From Bradyrhizobium sp. B097 (GTDB taxonomy: Bacteria; Pseudomonadota; Alphaproteobacteria; Rhizobiales; Xanthobacteraceae): a stretch of 64,000 bases of DNA. Below are positions 18,182-26,021 of the stretch, one piece after another (the first letter of the stretch is position 1; each line of letters opens with the position of its first letter). A program made the translations under genes and the position numbers. The stretch covers positions 5,514,501 to 5,578,500 of the forward strand of contig NZ_CP152412.1 in the NCBI RefSeq assembly GCF_038957035.1, written 5' to 3'. The notes below the pieces were generated by a model that made no database searches, had not been told where the DNA came from, and saw only the letters and a program-made list of their open reading frames with translations.

Positions 18182-18933
18182 AGGCGCGGCCCTCCAAGCT
18201 TCGGATCGAGCCACGAGGACGACAGCAGGGATTTCCTCAAATCGCGCCGCTCGGTCCCATCTCCTCCAACCCGGCGCACCAGAAGATCGCCGTTGTCAGC
18301 GATCGCGCGAGAGGTCTGCGGTTGGTCCGTCAGCCGGCTCAGGAATTCGCGTGCAACGGCGTCAAAACCGTCGACTTGCCAGGTTTCGGTCGCGCGCATC
18401 AGGTGCCGCGCAAAGCTTTCCGTGATTTGAACCGCGCCGGCTTCGCCAAAGCCCTCCTGATCGAGCGCCGAAGCGAGTGGATGCACGCCCGCTTCCGCCT
18501 CGGTTATCGCAACCGTCCGGATCATGGCACCGAACACCAACCAACGCGGCGGCTCATCCTCTTTCGCGGACGATGGCCAGCCAAGCCGGCCGCCACCGAC
18601 GAGCCCGCCGTCGACACGGACCGCATCCGGCCAGTCGATGGCGACCTGCTTGTTCGGCGGTGCATAGGCGCGCAAGGCGTCGGTCAATGCCACCATGGCG
18701 GCATAGAAGGCGCGGCGCGCGGTGCACAAGGGCTCGGCGGGTTCGAGCACGACGGCGAACTCGGCAAGATCGAAGCGCCCCACATAGGTCAGCGTACCTG
18801 CCCCACTCTCTTCCGCGATTGCGATGGCATGGGCGAAGGCATCGCGCGTCTCGCGCAGCCTCACCAGCGTGAACGGCGGAGGCAGGTCAATGGGCTCCAG
18901 GATCGATGAGCGCGTGCGGACGGTCGGCGACAG
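18178..18933 (-). CDS. Biotin/lipoate-protein-ligase-like protein (start uncertain)
   Basis: About 251 residues if started at a CTG at 18933 that has GGAGG 5 bases before it; 228 if started at the GTG at 18864. The longer form is preferred because the family's LPPPFTLVRLRE segment lies before 18864. The fold is that of the BPL/LplA/LipB ligases (GRFDLAEFAVVLEP, FYAAMVALTDALRAYAPP, VAIDWPDAVRVDGGLVGGGR), but the substrate is unknown. It is the first gene of the minus-strand island and could modify or load a cofactor on an island protein. No AUG start exists in frame, which is unusual. It is divergent from the [4Fe-4S] protein gene. Confidence 0.78.
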   Translation of the reverse strand: MSPTVRTRSSILEPIDLPPPFTLVRLRETRDAFAHAIAIAEESGAGTLTYVGRFDLAEFAVVLEPAEPLCTARRAFYAAMVALTDALRAYAPPNKQVAIDWPDAVRVDGGLVGGGRLGWPSSAKEDEPPRWLVFGAMIRTVAITEAEAGVHPLASALDQEGFGEAGAVQITESFARHLMRATETWQVDGFDAVAREFLSRLTDQPQTSRAIADNGDLLVRRVGGDGTERRDLRKSLLSSSWLDPKLGGPRL

Positions 18934-19046
18934 ACGGACCTCCAGCTTCCATTTCTTCCCATGTGATAATAGTTTATCCGAGCAAAGGGGACGGCGCGAG
19001 TCCGCCCCCGCGTTCCCCGACCGCTTTGGGAGGTGAATAGCCGCGT

Positions 19047-21065
19047 ATGCCGGATTCGCCGAAGACGATCCTGATCTGCTCGTGCGAAGACACGATGCGT
19101 CTCGACACCGCTGCGATCAAGCGAGGATGTCGCAACAGCGAGATCGCCGAATTCCGACACCTGTGCCGAGCCGAGCTGGATCGGTTTCGCGATGCAGCGA
19201 AGGTTGCGGGGCCAATGATCGTCGGTTGCACCCAGGAGGCGCCGCTGTTTGCCGATGCGATGGAGGGCCGCTCGGAAAGAACAGAGTTCGTCAACATCCG
19301 GGAGACCGCAGGGTGGTCCCTGGAAGGGCGACAGGCGGGACCGAAAATGGCAGGGCTGCTCGCTGCAGCATCCGAGCCCATGCCAGCCTACCCGTTTGTC
19401 ACCTTGTCGAGCGAGGGCGTGATCCTGATCTATGGCCGCGACGACGTCGCGGTTGAAGCGGGCCAGCTGCTGGCAGATCACCTCGACGTGACGGTCATGA
19501 TCACGCGGCCAGCGCAGATTGCACCACCGGCGACGACATCGTTCCCGATCGTCAAGGGAACGATCCGCAATGCCAAGGGACATCTGGGCGCCTTCGAGCT
19601 TGTGATCGACGACTATGCCGCGGCTCGCCCCTCCTCGCGCGAGGCGCTGCTGTTCGAGGCTCCGCGCAACGGCCTGACGTCGCGCTGCGACCTCATCCTT
19701 GATCTTTCCGGCGGGACGCCACTTTTTCCCGCGCATGATTTGCGCGAAGGCTATATCCGCGTCGACCCGGGAGACCCGCCCGCAATGCTGCGCGCGGTCC
19801 TCAAGGCACGCGATCTCGTCGGCAGTTTCGACAAGCCGAAATACGTCAACTTTACCGCAGACCTCTGCGTGCATTCGCGGTCGAAGCTAACGGGGTGCCA
19901 TCGCTGCCTCGATCTTTGCCCGACCGGTGCGATCACGCCGGATGGCGATCACGTCAAGATCAATGCGGAGGTCTGCGCCGGATGCGGCCAATGCGCCGCA
20001 GCCTGTCCGACCGGCGCGGCAACCTATGCCCTGCCGCCAGCCGACGCGGTGTTGCACAAATTGCGCGCGATGCTTTTGTCCTATCACGCAGCCGGTGGCA
20101 CCAATGCCGTCGTGCTGTTCCACGACAGCCAGCACGGCACGGCGCTGATCGATGCGCTCGCCCGCCATGGCGACGGGCTGCCGGCCAGCGTGCTGCCGCT
20201 CGCGGTGAACGAGGTGACGCAGGTTGGACTGGAGGCCGCCGTCGCTTCCTTCGCCTACGGTGCGGCTGGGATACGCTTTCTCCTGCGCGCAAAGCCGCGG
20301 CATGACGTCGCCGGCCTCTTCAAGACGATCGCGATGGCTCATGCGATTATCTCCGGGCTTGGGTTCGAAGGACGCAGGGTCGAAGCCATCGAAACCGATG
20401 ATCCGGACGCACTCGGCAAGACGCTCTGGTCAATCGAGCCGGCGCCGACCGTCGAGCACCCAGCGACCTTCCGGTCCGTCGGCAAACGGCGCGAATTGCT
20501 TCGCCTCGCGCTTCACGAGCTTCACAGCCGCGCTCCTTCGCCGGTCGACGTCATCGCGCTGCCTGAAGGCGCACCACTTGGCGCGATCCGCGTCAATGTG
20601 GAGGGATGCACCTTATGTCTGTCTTGCGTGTCGGTCTGCCCGACCGGTGCGCTGCGCGACGATCCCGAACGTCCTGTGCTCAAATTCGTCGAAGATGCCT
20701 GCGTGCAATGCGGATTGTGCCAGAGCACGTGCCCGGAAAAGGTGATCACACTCAAACCGCAGATCGACTTCCGGGCCGCCAGGGCCCCGGCAACGATCAT
20801 CAAGCAGGAAGAGCCGGCGCTTTGCATCCGCTGCAACAAACCATTTGGCGTGAAGAGCACGATTGAGAAGATCGCGGCGAAACTCGAGGGCCGGCACTGG
20901 ATGTATCCCGCCGGCGACAAGCGGCTCGATACGGTAAGAATGTGCGCGGATTGCCGCGTGATGACCATGAGCGAGCAACAGTTCGACCCGTTTGCCGGCG
21001 TGCCACAACGCGCGGCGCCTCGCACGACCGATGATTATCCACGCGAACGGGAAACCAAGAATTAG
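19047..21065 (+). CDS. Large poly-[4Fe-4S] protein of the formate dehydrogenase island
   Basis: 672 residues. Cysteine groups are seen at CHRCLDLCPTG and CAGCGQCAAACPTG (about residues 285-330), and again at CTLCLSCVSVCPTG and CVQCGLCQSTCPE (about 520-575), so two ferredoxin-like pairs. Extra cysteines at CSCEDT near the start and CIRCNKPFG and CADCR near the end could bind metal. This fits the [4Fe-4S] protein commonly found beside fdh operons in Bradyrhizobium and relatives. It probably transfers electrons, perhaps in formate dehydrogenase maturation or an alternative electron route. No membrane helix or export signal. Divergent from the ligase-like gene, so the two share a promoter region. 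GGGAGG lies 13 bases before the ATG, rather far. Confidence 0.85.
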   Translation: MPDSPKTILICSCEDTMRLDTAAIKRGCRNSEIAEFRHLCRAELDRFRDAAKVAGPMIVGCTQEAPLFADAMEGRSERTEFVNIRETAGWSLEGRQAGPKMAGLLAAASEPMPAYPFVTLSSEGVILIYGRDDVAVEAGQLLADHLDVTVMITRPAQIAPPATTSFPIVKGTIRNAKGHLGAFELVIDDYAAARPSSREALLFEAPRNGLTSRCDLILDLSGGTPLFPAHDLREGYIRVDPGDPPAMLRAVLKARDLVGSFDKPKYVNFTADLCVHSRSKLTGCHRCLDLCPTGAITPDGDHVKINAEVCAGCGQCAAACPTGAATYALPPADAVLHKLRAMLLSYHAAGGTNAVVLFHDSQHGTALIDALARHGDGLPASVLPLAVNEVTQVGLEAAVASFAYGAAGIRFLLRAKPRHDVAGLFKTIAMAHAIISGLGFEGRRVEAIETDDPDALGKTLWSIEPAPTVEHPATFRSVGKRRELLRLALHELHSRAPSPVDVIALPEGAPLGAIRVNVEGCTLCLSCVSVCPTGALRDDPERPVLKFVEDACVQCGLCQSTCPEKVITLKPQIDFRAARAPATIIKQEEPALCIRCNKPFGVKSTIEKIAAKLEGRHWMYPAGDKRLDTVRMCADCRVMTMSEQQFDPFAGVPQRAAPRTTDDYPRERETKN

Positions 21066-21099
21066 AACCAATTGGGAGCAGCACTTGGGAAGGCGCACC

Positions 21100-21408
21100 A
21101 TGTCTCATCTCACCAAAGCTCATTTTGCATTCATTGCCGTTGGAGTTGCCCTTGGCGCAGCGATGATCGCGGCACCCGCCGAAGCCGCGCGCCTGTCGAA
21201 AGCCGACAAGGTCGCCTTGAAACAGGCGATCGTTGCCTGCAAGGCGGAAGCGAAGGGCAGGAAGGCCAAATGGCTCGCGCGCCGGAAATACGTGAACAAT
21301 TGCGTCACCGAGGCCCTGAAAGAGCACCCAAACGTCGACGTCGTCAGACTGATCAAGGAGTATCCGAACATAACGGCCCTCCCGGTAGAGAAATGGCCCG
21401 GCTTCTAG
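21100..21408 (+). CDS. Small exported basic protein of unknown function
   Basis: 102 residues. A classical signal peptide (HFAFIAVGVALGAAMIAAPAEA) is followed by a lysine-rich domain (LSKADKVALKQAIVACKAEA) with two cysteines, which may form a disulfide in the periplasm. The chosen ATG has GGGAAGG 6 bases before it; earlier in-frame codons lack a signal peptide. It lies 34 bases after the [4Fe-4S] protein gene, so is probably co-transcribed with it. Family not recognised. Confidence 0.75.
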   Translation: MSHLTKAHFAFIAVGVALGAAMIAAPAEAARLSKADKVALKQAIVACKAEAKGRKAKWLARRKYVNNCVTEALKEHPNVDVVRLIKEYPNITALPVEKWPGF

Positions 21409-21433
21409 CAATGCAACGCTGCGTAACGGGCCG

Positions 21434-22726
21434 CTACCGTCGCGCCAACGTCGCATGCCCCAGGAAATCCGTGAGCGCCTTGCGGTCCTCGACCGAGCCG
21501 ATCCGCTGCTCCGGCATTTTTGTGCCCGGCGTAAAGGTATTCGGGCCGAGCTCGAAAAGTCTTGCCACCGTTTCGGGGGTCCAGACGATATCGAGCTTCG
21601 TCAGCGCGTCGGAGAAGCGATATCCCGGCAACGACGCAATCCTGCGACCGTACAGGCCATCGAGCGTAGGGCCGGCGCGCTGCGGCTCCTCCGCCGACAG
21701 CGTGTGGCACGCAACACACGCCCTGAACACCTCGGCGCCACGATCTCCCACATGGGCTGCCAGCGGATCGCCTTGCGCGGCCTGCAGCGACGAGCCGACA
21801 GGATCGCCCGTCCGTGCGTTCCAGCGCCGGATCCTGCCGTCCGCGCCGCCCGTCAGCAACGTTGCATTGTCGGGCAGGAACGCAGCCGACCAGACTGGCG
21901 CGCCCTGAGCGACCAGCGATCGCACGGTGCTCCGCGCCTTTCGGTCGATGACGGAGACGCCTCCGCCAATTCCGGCTGTCGCGATCAAGGCGCCGTCCGT
22001 CGACATCGCCAATGCGACGATCGGGTTCGAGTCGGCCAGTATCTCACCGGTCTCGTGACCGCTCGACGTCAGAAACCGTACCTTTCCGTCGCCTCCACCC
22101 GTAATGATCTCGCCGTCGGGCGCCACTGCCACGGCATTGAGAGGTGACGGAAGCAGGACGACATCCGGCGTTCCCGCCACCATCGGCCAAATCCTCAACT
22201 CGCTATCGTAACCGACGCTGACCAGCGATTGTCCGTCCGCAGAGAAGGCAACTCCGTTGACGTTCTGCGTGTGCCCTTTCAGCATCTGCGACGCGCCGTC
22301 GGCGAGTGACCAGACACCCACCATATGATCCCACGACGCCGTGGCGAGTCTGGTTCCGTCCGGCGAGACGACGAGCGAAACGATTGGCGCGCGATGGCCC
22401 TCGAAAACCTGATCCGGCTGCTCCCGGCCGGGTGTCCAGATCGCGATCCGCGCGTCGGCCCCGGCTGTCGCCATTCGGCCATCCCTCAGGAAGACGACCG
22501 CATTCACCGCATCAGAATGAAATCGAAGGACTTGCTCCGCGGATTCGGTCCTGAGTGACCATCGAATTGCCGACGTATCAAAGCTGCCTGACAGAGCACT
22601 GTCACCGTCACGCGAGATCGCGATCGCGCGCACGGGGCCGCCATGACCCGCGAGTTGTCCTCGCGCCGGCGTTGAATCAAATGCCCACAGGGCGGCAACG
22701 ACATACAAATTTGAGAGCCAGTTCAT
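21434..22726 (-). CDS. Exported WD40-repeat protein fused to a cytochrome c domain
   Basis: 430 residues from the ATG at 22726, which gives a signal peptide (NWLSNLYVVAALWAFDSTPARG). About seven WD40-type repeats follow (HGGPVRAIAISRDGDSALSG, GHRAPIVSLVVSPDG, GHTQNVNGVAFSADG and others), enough for a beta-propeller. After about residue 330 there is a class I cytochrome c domain with haem site CVACH, GPTLDGLYGR and a probable axial Met in GTKMPEQRI. The protein should be periplasmic and redox-active. It ends 26 bases past, and converges on, the small exported protein gene. A longer start at 22852 is possible but lacks a signal peptide at its N-terminus. Function not known; an electron acceptor or sensor for the adjacent formate system is conceivable. 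Confidence 0.85.
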   Translation of the reverse strand: MNWLSNLYVVAALWAFDSTPARGQLAGHGGPVRAIAISRDGDSALSGSFDTSAIRWSLRTESAEQVLRFHSDAVNAVVFLRDGRMATAGADARIAIWTPGREQPDQVFEGHRAPIVSLVVSPDGTRLATASWDHMVGVWSLADGASQMLKGHTQNVNGVAFSADGQSLVSVGYDSELRIWPMVAGTPDVVLLPSPLNAVAVAPDGEIITGGGDGKVRFLTSSGHETGEILADSNPIVALAMSTDGALIATAGIGGGVSVIDRKARSTVRSLVAQGAPVWSAAFLPDNATLLTGGADGRIRRWNARTGDPVGSSLQAAQGDPLAAHVGDRGAEVFRACVACHTLSAEEPQRAGPTLDGLYGRRIASLPGYRFSDALTKLDIVWTPETVARLFELGPNTFTPGTKMPEQRIGSVEDRKALTDFLGHATLARR

Positions 22727-22943
22727 CGGCAGCTCGCGGGTCGGCTCCGGCACGTCGCCGTTGCCTTGCGGGATAGTTTGCGCGGGCTTGGCCGGGGTCA
22801 ACGACTGGAGCCGTTGTTGGGTTTCCATGTTGCGCCGCGGGAGAGAAGGCACCCCCGCTACTCAATGCCGCAAGGGCGTCTTGTCGGCTTGAATCGAGCG
22901 TCACCGGCTCCTATCCTGAACCTGAAGCGTCAGGGATGACGGC

Positions 22944-22973
22944 ATGCAAATACGATCTAAACCGTATCTGCAT
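22944..22973. repeat. Inverted repeat with 11-base arms
   Basis: ATGCAAATACG (22944-22954) and CGTATCTGCAT (22963-22973) pair with one mismatch around an 8-base loop. It overlaps the first codons of a doubtful ORF. Could be an operator or an RNA hairpin; no T-run follows. Confidence 0.45.
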
Positions 22974-23183
22974 TTCATTTCGCTGTGGCGATCGCTCCGC
23001 AATTCGATTCCGCCGCGCCACGGCGATGCGCCTCGTCAAGCGTCACCATCGCTCGTTTACGTCGCGGTCGTGATGACGTTTCTCTTGGCTATCCTGGAGG
23101 TAGATCTTCATCGAGGCGAATTGGAATCGCTTGGTCTCCTCGCAAACCGCGACCCACCTCCGGCCGCCTTCTTGGGCCCCTAG
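22944..23183 (+). CDS. Possible small protein with one hydrophobic segment
   Basis: 79 codons from ATG to stop. A hydrophobic stretch (LVYVAVVMTFLLAILEV) lies mid-protein and the ends are polar. The ribosome site is weak (CAGGGA, 7 bases before the ATG), and an inverted repeat covers the start. No family recognised. This may be chance coding. Confidence 0.25.
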   Translation: MQIRSKPYLHFISLWRSLRNSIPPRHGDAPRQASPSLVYVAVVMTFLLAILEVDLHRGELESLGLLANRDPPPAAFLGP

Positions 23184-23262
23184 GCGTTCGTCGCCCGCTC
23201 AGGCTTCATTCGCTCCTTGAGCGTGATCCGACTGCGGTCTGCTTCGCCTGTCAAGCGGCCGT

Positions 23263-23478
23263 TTAGCGCGTCGTCTCTCTTGGGAAGACCAGAGACCGGT
23301 CGTCAAAGTCCTCGGCTGGCAACTTGGCTCCACCGCGGGCGCCTTGCAGTTCTTGCAGTATCGAACTGCTTGCGGTCCCGGCCTGCCCGACCGTCGGGAC
23401 CGAGTGTGAGCGCGGGATGCCGAGCACCACGATAACAAACGCGAAAACCATGACGGCCGCTACCACCAGACCTTTCAT
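23263..23478 (-). CDS. Small membrane-anchored protein in the bacteriocin regulon
   Basis: 71 residues. GGAG lies 7 bases before the ATG. The N-terminus is a single hydrophobic helix (GLVVAAVMVFAFVIVVLGIP); the rest is a polar tail of about 50 residues (LQELQGARGGAKLPAEDFDD). No double-glycine leader. A perfect TGTGA-N6-TCACA site lies 78 bases before the start, the same element and distance found at four precursor promoters nearby, so it is probably co-regulated with them. It could be an immunity or accessory membrane protein. Family not recognised. Confidence 0.6.
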   Translation of the reverse strand: MKGLVVAAVMVFAFVIVVLGIPRSHSVPTVGQAGTASSSILQELQGARGGAKLPAEDFDDRSLVFPRETTR

Positions 23479-23554
23479 GCGAAATCTCCGTTCGGTTGGA
23501 GCTGTCCCGAAGAAGTTTGCAGTGATCTGATTAGTGCTGACCGCAGCATCACGA

Positions 23555-23570
23555 TGTGAACCGCCTCACA
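23555..23570 (-). promoter_or_regulatory. Crp-type site before the 71-residue membrane protein gene
   Basis: TGTGAACCGCCTCACA fits the TGTGA-N6-TCACA consensus exactly. The GTGA-N6-TCAC core is 23556-23569, 78 bases from the ATG at 23478. Confidence 0.65.
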
Positions 23571-24392
23571 TGCCCTGGAAATTTTCTACTGGGGCGCCTT
23601 TCGGGTTCCGCCCGATTAAAGTCGACGGCACAATGGCGCCCTCCGCGAGGATGCGGCCGACAAGACGGATGCTAAAATTGCCGGCGCGTTATCCGCAATT
23701 GAACTTCAATCCACGAGATGGTGTTGCTCTGTTGACGTTCGATCGAACCGCGGCAGCCTCAAAATCGACGCTCACAAGAGTTTTCGCAAGTTGCTTGCGC
23801 GCGTAAAGTACCCCGGCTCGTGGGTTGGTGAACAAAATCGCGGAAATGGTAGAGCGTGGGCAGCCCATCTGGCACCGCGGAGGCAGGTCGGTTCGCAAAC
23901 GCCGACGAACGACGCCGGCTTCTCGGTCGCAGGCAGCTGCCCCGCTTTCATTACTACGATCGCGTCGCGCCGACGCCCGCGTCGAACGGCTGTTCAGGCC
24001 GTCAATGGATTTTTCTTGGTCTCGCCACGTGTTCGCTCACGATGGACTGAGGCATCTGGACGTCATCCCTCAGAGCCCCGCCCATTTCTCGGGCGCAGAT
24101 ACGGCCAGTGCGGTGCCGTCGTCTCACCGATCAGGGAATTGCGGGCGAGCGCGTGAAACCGCGGCTTCGATCTGCTCGTTGAGTGATTCGTTTTTGACCG
24201 CATCACGTCCAAGTTCGAGATAGGCCGGTCCTTCCAGTTTCGCCCGCTCGGCGGCAAGCCGGACTGCCAGGTTCGTCCAGCGTGGTCCGGCAGTCGTCTG
24301 CCCTACCTGCCGCGTACCTTTTACCATACCCGAGGCGCGCCAAATACGCCACTCACTCTGCCGCGAAACCAGCAGGCGCTGGCCTGGTCGAT
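23571..24392. other. Stretch with decayed repeat copy and no confident gene
   Basis: About 820 bases. Positions about 23880-24050 resemble 48055-48215: both have CTTCTCGGTCGCAG, then a GGATTTTTCTTGG-like run, so this seems a decayed copy of the dispersed repeat and its flank. One weak ORF (24124-24327, minus) is listed separately. Confidence 0.4.
24124..24327 (-). CDS. Possible small protein or gene fragment
   Basis: 67 codons from ATG to stop with protein-like, amphipathic content (WTNLAVRLAAERAKLEGPAY, then LNEQIEAAVSRARPQF). No clear ribosome site and no family recognised. It may be the tail of a decayed gene. It is divergent from the first precursor gene. Confidence 0.3.
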   Translation of the reverse strand: MVKGTRQVGQTTAGPRWTNLAVRLAAERAKLEGPAYLELGRDAVKNESLNEQIEAAVSRARPQFPDR

Positions 24393-24408
24393 TGTGACGC
24401 ACGTCACA
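24393..24408 (+). promoter_or_regulatory. Crp-type site before precursor 1
   Basis: TGTGACGCACGTCACA, a perfect TGTGA-N6-TCACA palindrome, ends 74 bases before the ATG of the precursor gene at 24482. TATCCT further downstream could be the -10 element. Confidence 0.7.
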
Positions 24409-24481
24409 GCGACCGTCGCTTGGAGTTCGTATCCTTCCCACACCGGTCGCAATGGAGCCGCCGGCAACAGAGGGAAGGCAG

Positions 24482-24661
24482 ATGAAGATGACGAGCATTC
24501 GTGAACTGTCGGCCGACGAACTGGGAGTCGTTTCGGGCGGCAAGCCGACCAGCCCGGTCAGTGTTCCTGCAAATGCGTTCGACAAGCTGCTGGCGGCGAT
24601 CGACAAGAATCTTGCGATGGTAAAGCAGCTACAGCCCGGCGGTTACCTTCCGCCCGGCTAA
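24482..24661 (+). CDS. Double-glycine-leader bacteriocin-like precursor 1
   Basis: 59 residues. The leader (SIRELSADELGVVSGG) has the LSxxEL-xxVxGG pattern recognised by C39 peptidase exporters; cleavage after GG at about residue 22 would free a 37-residue core beginning KPTSPVSVPANAFDK, with a helix-like middle (LLAAIDKNLAMVKQ) and a Pro/Gly-rich end. GGGAAGG lies just before the ATG at 24482. The exporter with a C39 domain lies 5 kb to the right. A Crp-type site lies 74 bases upstream and a long palindrome 41 bases downstream. No modification enzyme is seen nearby, so an unmodified class II-type peptide is most likely. Confidence 0.8.
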   Translation: MKMTSIRELSADELGVVSGGKPTSPVSVPANAFDKLLAAIDKNLAMVKQLQPGGYLPPG

Positions 24662-24701
24662 GGTAACGAGCCACATTGTGGCCCCCGTGCCCATGGTTGC
24701 A

Positions 24702-24752
24702 GTGGTTACGTTACGGTTCGGTTCTCTAGAGAGCCGATACCGACGTAACCAC
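24702..24752. repeat. 51-base near-perfect palindrome after precursor 1
   Basis: Arms GTGGTTACGT (24702-24711) and ACGTAACCAC (24743-24752) pair perfectly. Inside them CGGTTCGGTTCTC and GAGAGCCGATACCG pair with small bulges around TCTCTAGAGA. It would form a very stable stem-loop in RNA. No T-run follows, so it may protect mRNA ends or be a protein site rather than a simple terminator. Confidence 0.65.
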
Positions 24753-24781
24753 CCGTGCCCTCCTCCGCGGCTTGTGCCGTA

Positions 24782-24895
24782 GTGTTGGAGTATTGCGGCG
24801 TGTCGGCGGACGATCTTCGGAAAGCCATCGAGAAGATCGGCGACTCCGCTACGGTCCAAAAGGAATTGGACTTACTCGACAAATTTCACGAATGA
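24782..24895 (+). pseudogene. Short DUF3606-like coding fragment
   Basis: The frame EYCGVSADDLRKAIEKIG followed by VQKELDLLDKF resembles the C-terminal half of small DUF3606 proteins, which usually have a longer N-terminus. Only a GTG start is available and no ribosome site is visible. Its TGA overlaps the ATG of the next ORF (ATGA). It may be a relic or a very short gene. Confidence 0.35.
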
Positions 24896-25170
24896 CCAAA
24901 CCTAACTGTCCAATCTGCTTCGGCCCGGGAATGATACTGCTCGGCGTCGGAACGTTCTTTGCACAAGTTGTGACGATCGGAATCGTCGGTCGGGCCGCCG
25001 CCGAGAACCCAAGGATCGCAAGTGACAATTATCTGGCCTGTTCTTTTTGTTGGGGGCTTATCGGTACGGCAGTTCCCGGTCAACTGTTCGATTCCTTCGG
25101 GGCATGCGTCGGCGGTATAGTATGTTCTATGGCCGTGGCCGCACTGCTCACTGCAATCCTGACTGCGTAA
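24892..25170 (+). CDS. Small cysteine-containing membrane protein, candidate immunity protein
   Basis: 92 residues. Two to three hydrophobic segments (MILLGVGTFFAQVVTIGIVG; LACSFCWGLIGTAVPG; GGIVCSMAVAALLTAIL) and six cysteines, including CPIC at the N-terminus and CSFC in the middle. The ATG overlaps the stop of the preceding fragment. No family recognised. Its place between precursor 1 and the cyclic-nucleotide-binding gene, and its small size with several helices, fit a bacteriocin immunity protein, but this is inference only. Confidence 0.5.
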   Translation: MTKPNCPICFGPGMILLGVGTFFAQVVTIGIVGRAAAENPRIASDNYLACSFCWGLIGTAVPGQLFDSFGACVGGIVCSMAVAALLTAILTA

Positions 25171-25350
25171 TGGGCGACCTTCGCCAATCAGACCCTGGCC
25201 TTGTGCCAAGATCCGCCGTTTCTACATGTCCGGGTCTTCGCACATCGAAGCGTGCGCTTCACGGACATTTGCAAGCTCCTGCAAGCGCTTGGAAGCAACA
25301 ATGTCAGGACTCTCGGGCCTGATCTTTCGAACGACTCTCAAGACAAGAAG

Positions 25351-25830
25351 CTATCGCTCCGCCTGCTGCACCAACAGCTCGGCAATCCGATCATCGGCGC
25401 GGCGGAGCCTCCGGCAAAGTTCGCGGCCGATATTCTGCATCACTAGGACATACGCGCGGATGTCTGCCTTGCCGTACATGTAAAGGTTTCGAGCCGTGAG
25501 CTCATACAGGACAGTTGGGCTTTGCGCGACGACGGAGGCCGATCGATTCTGCATTTCGATGAGCGTCATCTCGCCAAAGAAATCGCCGGGCTCAAGACCT
25601 GCCATCCGAATTGAGCGCCCCGCACGCCCAAGCTTGCTTACCATGAGCTCGCCGGAGTGAATAACAAACATTGAACGCCCCGGCTCTCCTTCGGCCACGA
25701 TCATCGCGCCGACGTCGAAACGGCGCTCGACAAGCATTGAGATCAACAGATCGAGGCTCGGATCTGACAGCCCTCCGAAAAAAGGCGTGGCAAGCAGGAA
25801 AGCTTTCAATTCGGGAGAGTTGACAGCCAT
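25351..25830 (-). CDS. Stand-alone cyclic-nucleotide-binding domain protein
   Basis: 159 residues. A single cNMP-binding fold: FFGGLSDPSLDLLISML, then GAMIVAEGEPGRSMFVIHSG, then the phosphate-binding-cassette region GDFFGEMTLIEMQNRSASVV. The C-terminus is a helix (IGRELCRRLRRADDRIAELL) and there is no helix-turn-helix, so it cannot bind DNA as Crp does. Such lone domains are found near NHLM-type export loci. It may regulate the exporter or a partner in response to a nucleotide or other signal. Its neighbours are peptide precursor genes with Crp-type promoters. Confidence 0.85.
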   Translation of the reverse strand: MAVNSPELKAFLLATPFFGGLSDPSLDLLISMLVERRFDVGAMIVAEGEPGRSMFVIHSGELMVSKLGRAGRSIRMAGLEPGDFFGEMTLIEMQNRSASVVAQSPTVLYELTARNLYMYGKADIRAYVLVMQNIGRELCRRLRRADDRIAELLVQQAER

Positions 25831-26021
25831 CGCGCTACTATACTGCTACTCCCGGTAGCAGCAAGCCCAGCGGCTCGAGTGAGCACGGCGTCCGCGGGTT
25901 CAGACGAAGCGAAAACTTAGCCAGCGCGATCGCGCGGGCCCGCTTCGCTGTCCCGGTTCATGCCCGACTACAGAGCCGGCCTCGTTGGGGACGCCGGCTC
26001 TGATATGCACCTGCTCGTTGA

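Larger units (their letters stand above)
22727..23262. other. Intergenic stretch with an inverted repeat and one doubtful small ORF
   Basis: About 535 bases. It contains the inverted repeat at 22944-22973 and the weak ORF at 22944-23183, listed separately. Nothing else was recognised. Confidence 0.4.
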
